Shown here piece after piece: positions 19,646-28,800 of a stretch of DNA of 63,965 bases. Position numbers and translations under genes: made by a program. The notes below the pieces were generated by a model that had not been told where the DNA came from, did not search any database, and worked only from the letters and a program-made list of their open reading frames with translations. The stretch is from Methylosarcina fibrata AML-C10 (GTDB lineage: Bacteria > Pseudomonadota > Gammaproteobacteria > Methylococcales > Methylomonadaceae): positions 1 through 63,965 of the forward strand of contig NZ_KB889966.1 in the NCBI RefSeq assembly GCF_000372865.1. The letters are read 5' to 3'. Within the stretch, counting starts at the first letter, position 1. Each line of letters begins with the position of its first letter.

Positions 19646-20554
19646 TCAATTTATACCTTTTGCCGTTTTGGCCTGTTTTACCCAATACTCAGCGCCGCTG
19701 TTCATGTTTGATTCCATCTTTGGCCGCAGAGGCTTGTAAAGCCAGTTGAATATCAAGGGGCTGGACGCCCGGTGAGCAAAGATCGCGTCCTGTAGTTCCC
19801 TGGAAGCTTCGGTCACTTCTTCTACGGTAGCATTTCCCAGCGCTTTGTCCCATAGCTTCTCTATCTCGCTTTTCAGGTTCTCCAAAGTCTTCATCGCATC
19901 GGTTTGACGATAGTATTCTCGTATTGCCCAGTTTAGCGCCGGGGATATGGGTACAAGAATGGTGATTACGAAGGAAGTCACGGTAAAGCCTACGGTCGAA
20001 GAAACTACCGTCGAAGCTATAACGATAAGAGCAATCGACCAGGATATGATGTTTCTGTACCTTGTTCTTAGCTCTCTGTCGTACCATAGGTTTGTCCGTT
20101 GGCAAATGATTCTTGCCAAATGGATAGGCAGTTCTTTAGCTACGGTTGGATACCAGTCTGTTAGCCGCCTTTCGTCTGAGGCGCTTAGCTTGCAGGAGGA
20201 TTCCCGCGCTACATCCTCCGGGTCAACCGCCCTACCGACAAGAAACTTATTCCATTCGAGGGATAGGACGTGGCAGTCGAATTCTTCTTGCAGTTTTGCC
20301 GCAGTTTTCATCCGCACCTTATGCGACCGGTCAATGAGAAGAGCGTCTATAAATCCGAAGGATAATGCGAAAATAGCAATAAAAGGCTTTAGGTCAGGCT
20401 TAAAGACCGCTGCTATACCCCCGAGTATTGGCAAAAGCATCGTCACTAGCAATGCGATTGCCTGGTATTGTTTCGACCTGTTATATATCACGATAAAAGC
20501 GCGAACTATCCTGATCATTTCAGGTTGATTCTGTATTTTTTCTATTTCGTTCAT
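19646..20554 (-). CDS. CBASS effector with four membrane segments (S-4TM type)
   Basis: Encodes 302 residues. Two hydrophobic pairs at about 31-50 / 57-75 and 170-188 / 190-206 enclose a cytosolic domain with ICQRTNLWYDRELR, as in SMODS-associated 4TM effectors. On binding the cyclic nucleotide such effectors are thought to breach the inner membrane and kill the infected cell. It is the first gene of a two-gene minus-strand operon with the CD-NTase. A strong hairpin lies 28 bp upstream of its start. Confidence 0.8.
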   Translation of the reverse strand: MNEIEKIQNQPEMIRIVRAFIVIYNRSKQYQAIALLVTMLLPILGGIAAVFKPDLKPFIAIFALSFGFIDALLIDRSHKVRMKTAAKLQEEFDCHVLSLEWNKFLVGRAVDPEDVARESSCKLSASDERRLTDWYPTVAKELPIHLARIICQRTNLWYDRELRTRYRNIISWSIALIVIASTVVSSTVGFTVTSFVITILVPISPALNWAIREYYRQTDAMKTLENLKSEIEKLWDKALGNATVEEVTEASRELQDAIFAHRASSPLIFNWLYKPLRPKMESNMNSGAEYWVKQAKTAKGIN

Positions 20555-20581
20555 CTATAACCCATACTTATGAAGTAGCTT

Positions 20582-20633
20582 CCAGCCAGGTAGGGTGGCT
20601 ACGTGTACCTTCGTGCGTACCCTACCTGGCTGG
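20582..20633. repeat. 15-bp perfect inverted repeat
   Basis: CCAGCCAGGTAGGGT at 20582-20596 is repeated inverted at 20619-20633, separated by 22 bases, and followed on the plus strand by TTTT. It could terminate plus-strand transcripts, act as an operator for the CBASS operon, or be the end of an insertion. Confidence 0.75.
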
Positions 20634-20780
20634 TTTTGAGCCTAACAAGTGATTATCCCGGTCGGTATATTTACGCCGAAACTGAGTCTACCGCAAGCAC
20701 AAGTTCCACGAAAATGGAATGCAAGCCGGTGTCGGTAAATGCAAGCTCAGTTGCAATTAATTCGAGCCCAAAACAGCGAT

Positions 20781-20820
20781 AAATGCGAGCCCGGCCGATT
20801 TCAAACGCGAGCTGTTACAG
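20781..20820 (+). repeat. 40-bp direct repeat, left copy, flanking the TauD/HEPN pair
   Basis: Identical at 36 of 40 positions to 22745-22784 in the same orientation. Contains AAATGCGAGCCCGGCCG and ends GTTACAG. The two copies enclose the dioxygenase and HEPN genes. Confidence 0.8.
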
Positions 20821-20921
20821 TTATGCGACACGTGAAAGCCCCCCTGAGTAGACAATCAACGTAAGGCTAAGTTAACCGTTGCAGCGGGTTGACTGGAGCC
20901 ACAGTTGGGCGATTCCCTCAC

Positions 20922-21881
20922 TTAATATTCATTGAAATCAGGCTCGTATTCGGGTATTTCGTTGCGGGCATCTTCAAGCTGCTCCTCTGTATATAAATCA
21001 AAGAATTCAGCCGCTGTGTATGTTGTTGTCGAAGAAAAAGCATCACCTAACCCGCACGCAGAAAGCTTCGAGTATCCGGAGATTTTCAAGCCACACGCAA
21101 TGCACTCAAATGCGGACGGAAGCATTGTTTGGCGTTGGATCACTTCATCGTCGCCGACCCTTGTAGACACCGGACCACTTGGATTGCCATGTAAAATTGC
21201 CGGGGAAGCACAAGATGGGCAGGATACGCGATGCCCTGCGTGGCGTGTTGCCCATGCAGTTGCCTGAAGAGTTGCAGATTTACGTTCTTCCTCCAGCTTA
21301 TTCGACCATACCGTCGCATGTGCCTTTATGTCTTGATCAACTGCCTTTGCCGCTGCGTCATTTAGTGATGCAATCATTTCAAGCGCTCGTTCTGGATCGG
21401 AAACAAAGTCCGCCAACTGCTTGCCCATCGATTCCAATAAGATTTTGCAGGAGCGATAAAACTTTGGAAGCCATTCCGCAGTACCTAACCCGGTAAATAC
21501 GATTTCTCCCGAATGAAGTTCCGCGTTTCTTCTTTCTACATGCTTACTGCAGAAACCGGCTACCTCTTGATTAAAGTCTGGCAATAACTCATTCAAGCGC
21601 ACCAAGACTTCTTTTGTCCCAATTGATGTCGGAGTAAATTTCTTAGCTGTTGGTGCCTTTCCCAACGCATGCATAATATTTCGCCAATTTTGTGCATCTG
21701 CCAGGAGAACCGGAGAGATGTGAGCCAGTGCAGCCCTAGCGAGTAGTTCCAGACTGAGCGCAGACCAAAGGCCATACTTCCATTCATCGGCCACAGTTGA
21801 ATTCATCTGTTCGATATATAGTTGTGCTTTCGCGAGCAAGGTATCCGAAGACCATGGATTCGGTTCGATTGCATTCGACAT
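20922..21881 (-). CDS. HEPN-like protein with C-terminal zinc ribbon
   Basis: Encodes 319 residues. The helical N-terminal half contains HVERRNAELHSGE: Arg118 and His123 form the R-x4-H motif, with Asn119, typical of HEPN ribonucleases. A charged helix (about 165-215) leads to a zinc ribbon (CPSC at 221-224, CIAC at 260-263) and an acidic tail. AGGAG lies 8 bases before ATG, and the gene starts 3 bp after the dioxygenase gene. HEPN proteins are common RNA-cutting effectors in defence and toxin systems. The assignment rests on this motif and not on overall similarity. Confidence 0.6.
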   Translation of the reverse strand: MSNAIEPNPWSSDTLLAKAQLYIEQMNSTVADEWKYGLWSALSLELLARAALAHISPVLLADAQNWRNIMHALGKAPTAKKFTPTSIGTKEVLVRLNELLPDFNQEVAGFCSKHVERRNAELHSGEIVFTGLGTAEWLPKFYRSCKILLESMGKQLADFVSDPERALEMIASLNDAAAKAVDQDIKAHATVWSNKLEEERKSATLQATAWATRHAGHRVSCPSCASPAILHGNPSGPVSTRVGDDEVIQRQTMLPSAFECIACGLKISGYSKLSACGLGDAFSSTTTYTAAEFFDLYTEEQLEDARNEIPEYEPDFNEY

Positions 21882-21884
21882 TTA

Positions 21885-22571
21885 CTACGCTCCTAAAGTG
21901 TTTAGATAAATACGCTCAATTACTCGATTCATCGAGCCTTCTGGAACCGCCGATCTCCCGTGAAGCATTCTCCAGTTGTCGATAATGATAGTGTCTCCTG
22001 ACTGGAGTAGGTTCACTGAAATAATCTCCTCATCATGCCAGGAGTGAGAAGCGAACACCTCAAAGGTGCGCTTAGCAGAATCGTTGAGCGGCGATAGAAA
22101 AAGGAAATCCCATCTTATCCCCCATGATCCATCCTGACAAAAAAACACGGGGAGGGGGCAAATTTTTTGCCCATTGCTCTTCCGTCTTGGTACGACCAAG
22201 GCTTGCTTTAAAGTGCGCTCACCAATCGCCGACACAATGGCCGAATACGATATAAGCTTTGTTTCAACATCCTTTGCTCCAACTTTGCATCTGAGCATCA
22301 GATACCGAGGAGGTAAATACCAATGAGCGAGATCAGAATGCAATGGAAATTCTTCAATACCATACGTCCCGCTGTATTGATTCATCAAGCGCGCATCAGG
22401 TTTACGGGGCTGGAGGATCTGGACTATAGGAACGCCAGGTAAGTTTGACGATACATCCATGATGGAGCCAAGCTTCAGTGCTACCTGTTCCGTAGATAAG
22501 CGCGGGGCTAATCGCCGTATTACTGCGTACCCTGTTGAGCGTACTCGTTGAATAATTTCTTCGGCATCCAT
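21885..22571 (-). CDS. TauD/TfdA-like Fe(II)/2-oxoglutarate dioxygenase
   Basis: Encodes 228 residues from the ATG at 22571, preceded by AGGAAAG. An in-frame ATG at 22670 has no such site. FPLHSD (His78, Asp80) and IDNWRMLHGRS (His204) form the iron-binding triad, and Arg216 or Arg220 would bind 2-oxoglutarate. Most relatives hydroxylate small molecules such as taurine or amino acids. Here it forms an operon with a HEPN-like protein inside a defence island, so the substrate may be nucleic acid, protein or a signal. That is inference. Confidence 0.75.
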   Translation of the reverse strand: MDAEEIIQRVRSTGYAVIRRLAPRLSTEQVALKLGSIMDVSSNLPGVPIVQILQPRKPDARLMNQYSGTYGIEEFPLHSDLAHWYLPPRYLMLRCKVGAKDVETKLISYSAIVSAIGERTLKQALVVPRRKSNGQKICPLPVFFCQDGSWGIRWDFLFLSPLNDSAKRTFEVFASHSWHDEEIISVNLLQSGDTIIIDNWRMLHGRSAVPEGSMNRVIERIYLNTLGA

Positions 22572-22887
22572 AAGGTTTTTCTTTCCTGTATATCGTCCTA
22601 TATGTCGATAACTAGCGGCAGGTAAAGGCTGAGTTGAAGTGGCTAAGTGACCCAAGGCGAGCGGCAACAAAGGGTCGGTTCTGCTCCTTTTTCGAACGAA
22701 TGTAACCAGTTTATATTTGCAGCCAAAGTGAGCCAGAGAATAGCAAATGCGAGCCCGGCCGTTTTCAAATGCAAGCCGTTACAGCTATTGCCCATTTTCT
22801 CACGAATCCTTACAGTCACCCACATATGATAAGTGGTGACAGAATCGCCGATCGAGCCAGCTGCTCCCGTCACCACGTTAAGGAGAA
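22572..22887. other. Intergenic region, island/backbone border, 316 bp
   Basis: Non-coding stretch between the dioxygenase gene and the end of the giant traC-like gene. It contains the right 40-bp direct repeat and should contain the dioxygenase promoter. The last 100 bp (about 22790-22887) return to backbone sequence. No RNA gene was recognised. Confidence 0.5.
22745..22784 (+). repeat. 40-bp direct repeat, right copy, flanking the TauD/HEPN pair
   Basis: Right partner of 20781-20820 with four mismatches. Together they frame a segment of about 1.96 kb that holds only the two-gene operon. Confidence 0.8.
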
Positions 22888-25800
22888 TTAGCGCCGTATC
22901 GCCCGCCGCTGTTCATGTTCCTGAGCCTGGCCCAGATCCTGCCGTTCGGACTGCTCTGCTCGGCGATGATTCGCCACAACAATACCCACCATGGCCCTTA
23001 CCTGGCGTTTAACGGCGTCAGCACCCAAGCTGCTTTTCACAGCCAGGTCGTTGAAGTCGCTGAACGACTTCGGATTCTCCGATTGCTCTCCAGGAGCGAA
23101 AATCGGAAACACGACGTGACCGTTCACCGCCTTAGCCGCTTCCTCGGCCTTCTCCCGGCCTGGATTATTTCCGTACTCCCGCATCACAGACAAATCATCA
23201 TCACCGGCGATAACGATAGGTTTGTCCGGAAATCGCTCGCGCAGCAGCTTGGCGACGTGCGGCAGATTGCCGGAATCGAACGCGGACACGACCGGCACAT
23301 CTACCGCTTGAGAGAGCGTATCGGCGGTGGCGTAGCCTTCGCCAATGATGATGACGGGCGCGGCATCGAGTGCGGCCAGGCCCTCGCCGCCAACGACGTG
23401 GAAGGTCTCGATTTTCGCCGAATCCTTGGCGAACCGTTTTGCGCCGTTTGTCTGAATGGATTGAACGCTCACGACCTGGCCGTCGATGTCCTGGGCAGGC
23501 AGAAGCAAATCGCCGGCCGTAAACACTAATTTGTCCGGATTCTGCTCGCGCAGCTCCTTGGACTCCCGCCAGTTCTTCCCGATCAGAACGATCGAATCGT
23601 CCGGCAGATCGCTTGAATCGTTTGGCACGACCTGTAAGCCATCAGGCCGCGCCTGCTTGTTTTTCAGGTATGTGTGATCGGATTGAGCAACAGGTGCAAT
23701 CGCAAGCAAGTCGCGAATCGCTTCGGTAACAACAGCACGGCGGGCCTCTTGCTCCGCCTCGCGCCGCTGTAGCTTCGCCGCCGCCTCGGCCTGCAACCGG
23801 GCTTTTTCCTCTTGATTCAGCGTGTAGCCCTTGCTCTTCCATTTCATTTCGACGCCGGTCCGGTTATTTTTCAGATAACCGGCCGGATGACCGTCCAGGT
23901 GCGCCACGTAGAAACCCGATTTTTCGCCCTTATCGCCTTCGACCTCAATCCGATGACGTTTGCCATCCATGTTGGGATGCTCGCCGGTCACTACACAGCC
24001 AATTGCACGCAACGCCTCGGCGAATTCTTCGATCGGCGTCATTGCCGGCCCTTGTTGGGCCGCGACATTATCAGGCAGCCACTTTTGCAGTTTGCCCATA
24101 TCTCCAGACGGACCGGCGTACCAGGATTTCGCACCTTTATCCCACAAGGCGCCCGCCGCCTTGGCTTCGAGGCGTTCGGCATACGGCACAGCGAGATAGA
24201 GGCGTTCCTGGTCATCCTGGCGGGCCACTGGGTCAGCCGTCGAGCCGTTAGGGGCTCCCTGCGTCCATTTGGCGAAGGGCGCAAGGTCCAGGTTGCGCGG
24301 CACATACCAGGATTGTTTTTGCCGGTCCCATCTCGCCCCGAGCGCCTTCGCGTCGTTTTTTTCACGGAACGGGACGTTGATGTAAGTGAGTTCCCCTTTT
24401 TTCGAAGCAGCGCCCTGTGGTTGTGCCGCCGTCGACGTGTTCGCGCGTTTTTGTGCCTCGCTGTCGAGCGCCTGTTTCAGTGCCTGATCGGGGCTATCGC
24501 CCCAAGACTTGAAAAACTCTTTTTGTCCGCCGTCATCTTTCGACCACGTTGACGCAATGGTATCGGCCGATTCGCGGCCGTCAGCACGCTTCAGCGTGCG
24601 AATCACATACGGTCGTTCGCTGCCGGGTATATCCAAGAATGCGCAGGCCGCCTCTTGCGGGTTTTCGGTTTCGACAGTTTTATCCCGGTTGTCTGTGCTG
24701 TTGACGGTATAGATGACCGTTACCGCCGCATTAGGGGCTAGCGGTTCTTGTGTAGCCGCCTCCTGCGGCGACTGCTGATTTCGACGATACAGAGCCGGAG
24801 AAACTCGAACCTGTTCATCCAGCCCGTAATACTGGGTCGCAGTAAAATTATTAACATGTACCTTGATTCTGTTGTCATTGGTTACACTAACCTCATCTAC
24901 ACGATCCACAAATGCGGCATGACCCGGAATCGTGGATACGATGGCATCACCGGGTTCCAAATCCCCGGCCAGTTTCCAACTTGCGTTTGGTTTATCATTC
25001 ATCGGGGCCTCCATTTTGTTATCCGTCCGAGGAGCTTCAGCCAAAGTTCTCCGGGCATCGGCGACGGCAGTTCGCCAAACCTCTGATGCCGTACGGAACG
25101 CATTGGCAGCGGCCTGAACATCTGGGTCGTCATGGGTAAAATGATAACGCGCATCGCGAGCATTCTTTTCGCCGTAGACGCGAACCAGCTCGCGCTGATA
25201 GGTGTCGTCGGCAGCCTTCATCGCTTTGTACTGCTCGGACGTGAGAGCCGACACAGTGAGTGGCTCTTGTTTAGGTGTCGGTGTCGCATCTGGGAACTTC
25301 GCCACAAGGTCGGGATACTCGGCGAGCACGCTTGTAGGCGGGAACGTACTGCTCAGCGTCTTCGAGGTGCGTCCCTCCGGACTGTTCATGTATAACGCAT
25401 TGTTGACGGCTGCATGATGCACGTCGGCGATGGCCTCCTGGGCCGTGGCGGCGTCGGAGAACGCGGAATAGTCGCCATGACTCACATTCCATTTACGACC
25501 GTGGTTGGTCAACTCTTCGACCGTTGCCAGGCTGGCAAACTGCGCAAGGGTCAGTTCATGCGGCGGCCGCTGATCGATGGCCTGCTCTTGGTCGTTCTCC
25601 AGAATCTGCTGCTCGAAACCAAGCACAAACTCGTGGATTTTCTCGGCATCGGCCGCCGCCCGGAAAATCTCCGTGGGATCTTCCTGCAGGGCCTTGATCC
25701 ACGATCCCACATAGGCGGCATGCTGTCCGGGATCGTGCCCGATCCCCAATTCGTCGCCGAGCATCAAGCTCGCGATTTCGGCCCGCAATTCTTCCTTCGC

Positions 25801-28800
25801 GTAGCCTTCGCTACCGAACGGATGCGACAGGTCGCGGCCTAGCCGGTTTTCATGCCCGGTCCAGTGCCCTAATTCATGCAATGCGGTTGCGTAATAACGA
25901 TCCGCGCTTTCGAACTGGCCGCGATCGGGTAAATGAATGGAATCCGTTGACGGTCGATAGAACGCGCGATCCTGGAGGGAATGGCGAATATCCGCACCGG
26001 AAGCTTTGAGTATGATCTCAGCCCGTTCCAACGCGTCCCATTCCTGCGTTTTTTTCTCCAATGGAGGTAAACCATCTATCTGTTCAGCATTAAACACGGT
26101 AGCAAAAAACACACGCGGCCGTTCCAGCTTGACCGTTACCGTTTCCGGCTTTCCGTCCGCATCGAGAACAGGACGGCCGTTTTCATCATGTTTCGGCTGC
26201 TGCTCCGAAAATTTCCAGTATTGAACAGGTGTGCCTCTCTCGCCTTTACGCACCTGAGCACCTACGGCGGCAGCCTGTTTGTAGGTCATCCAACGCTGAT
26301 CGGAATACTCCTGGGACATGAGATAAATCGCATTGATGCCGCGATAGCGTTTTCCCGTTGTCGGATTCATCGGAAATGTCGAACCAGGCGGCGCCGACTC
26401 CCATGGTCGCTGCCATGGGGCACTGCCTTGTTCGAGTTGCGTAATCAGTTTGTCGGCGACAACCTGAGCGAATGATTTTTTATCGGATGTTTTATCAGCC
26501 ATAGGTGTACCATCCTGTTGCTTGGTTGAAGGAGAAGACTGGTCCCGACCGGATTCGCCGAGCTTTATAGACTCGTTAAACGGCTGTGCGCCTGGCTCTG
26601 GAAGCCGTACGGACAACTCGACGCCGACACCTTTATCCGGATCGGCGATATCGCGGTCCTTTTTGTGAAACAGGTCGACGACCGGCTTGGATGCGGTGAT
26701 GCGCTCGAACACGGGCAGCCCTATGTCGCCGGCCGGAATGAATACGCGCTCCTGCCAGTTGATGCGCTCGACGAACGCACCTTGCTGGGTGAGCACGCGC
26801 TTCTCTGCATCGGAAAGCCTCCCCTTGACCTCGACTCGCTCCTCCCGGTTGACGGTGGCCAGCGAGATTTCCCAGCCGTTCGAAAGCACAGCCCGCTGCC
26901 CGGCCTGGATGGCCGCGAACAGGTCGGCAGTCGACATTTTTGCCGTTGCTGAATCCAAGCCCAGATTTTTCAAAGTCTGTTTAGCGGCGTTCGGCCCAAG
27001 CAACCGGCCGAGCAGTTGCTCGCCGTCGTCGGTCTGGAGTCGGTAAATCGTTTCCGAGCCCTCCACGCGATCCCAAATCGGCAGGATGACGCCGACCAGC
27101 ATGCTTGTTGTTGTGGTCTCAGTTTTCGGTGCCGCTTCGAGCTGATCTTTCCAAAGCCGTTCGGCTTCGGATTCGTCAATCTGCCGCGTCAATGTGACTT
27201 TCGTAGACGAACCGTTAGCAAAACGGTATTCCCAACCGCGATGAATAACGTCCGCGTTGTCGATGTAGCGGTGCCCATTCTTCTTGATACCGTAGATCGT
27301 TCCACGCCTGGTCAGCTCGCCCTCGGAATTCATCCGCTCGCCCCGATCATCCATAAAAAACACTTCACCTTTGTTCCGGCCGTGCTCGGAGACAAACCAG
27401 CCGCTGAGCTTTCCGGACTGCTGCCGGTGACGGGCCATTGCGGCGATTTCGTCCCACTCGATATAGTGCAGAGCGTTTGTAACGGCCAATTCGACGTAGC
27501 GCGTTTGCGCTCCGGTCTTGGCATCCTCGTAGGCAACTTCATCGCGGGTTTTTTGGATGTTGAGCGCCCGTAACGTTTGCAGCCCCTCGTCATAGAGCCC
27601 GTGTTGTTTCGCGTACTCCACGGCCTCGACAAGCCGCGATTCGAACTCCTCGAACACGGCGTTCTGCTGGTCGGTCTTGAGCGACAGCAAGCGGTTCAGG
27701 AACTGTGGAATATCCGGGATTTTGGATTGCTCGAAACCGCCGTCGCTGTTGAGCAGATTAAGCCCCATTTCCCGCGTGACGTTCTGAAAACTCAGGCCCG
27801 TCCGGTTCTGGTAAAGGTCGGTAAAGAAGGTATACAGCGCCGTCTTGGCATACTCGCTTTCAAGGTTGTCGGCCGCCGTAAACATGCCCTGGCTAGTCGC
27901 CTGACGCTGCCCTCGGGTCAGCGCGCCGAGCTGGTCCAGCCGGCGAGCGATCGACGACACGAAACGTTTCTGCGCCTTCAAGTTCGTTGTCGGCAGCACG
28001 TAATGCGGTTCAGTTGCTTGATTCGTCCGATGGGTTCTGCCGAAGCCTTGAACGGCCGCATCCGCCCGCCAACCGGGTTGCAGAATGTAGTGAATGCGCT
28101 TGCGCGTGTTCACCGCCGTATTGTCGGCGTGGAACGAATAGCCGGTTCCACCGGCACCGGAGAAAATGAGGATTTTTTTCTTGTCAGCCTGGAACAGCTC
28201 TGCATCGACACGCGAGGAATTCTTGCCACGCTTTTCCTCGACGACTTTCAAATTGCCGTCGTCGTCGCGTACCTGGACGAAGCGCCGGCCGCGGCCGGTC
28301 ACTTCGGCCACTATATCCGGGCCGAAGGCGTTGATGATCGAATCGAGCGGGTTTTCCGGAACCCGGATGTGTTGCAGATTGCTCAGCAGTTGATCGCGCA
28401 GCGCGATGGCTTCGCGGTCGAACACCTGATTGCCTTCGGAATCGCGGACCGGCACATAGATTTTGTTGCCGTTACTGTCCACGGACTCCTCGTAAGCAGC
28501 AACAGGGAAACCGTTGCGGACATAATCCATCAGCATTTGACGCGGGGTAAAATCCAGGTCCTCCAGATCGGCATCGTTCGCCATGGCATCGGCAATGATG
28601 CGCTCCTGGGCTGCCTCGTTCGTGTTGACGATCTGGATGACGGCGGCATGGCCGGCATCGAGCTGCTGCTGAATATGCTCGATCACGGCCGGAGTCTGCA
28701 TCGCAGTGATGATCTGGTTGAAAAAGCGCTGGTGAGCGCCCCAGAATTGCGCAAGAGCCGCACTTTTGCCTGGACCGCTCTTACCGGCTTGGGTAATCTC

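Larger units (their letters stand above)
20555..20921. other. Intergenic region with hairpin and decamer repeats, 367 bp
   Basis: Non-coding. It holds a 15-bp inverted repeat (20582-20633), several copies of AAATGCAAGC-like decamers (near 20719, 20738 and 20781) and the left 40-bp direct repeat (20781-20820). The decamer clusters look like the ends of a transposable element, but no transposase gene is present. Confidence 0.6.

Noticed and set aside
22572-22670. Upstream start of the TauD-like gene
   Set aside because: The extra 33 residues do not resemble the family, and the ATG at 22571 has a good AGGAAAG site.
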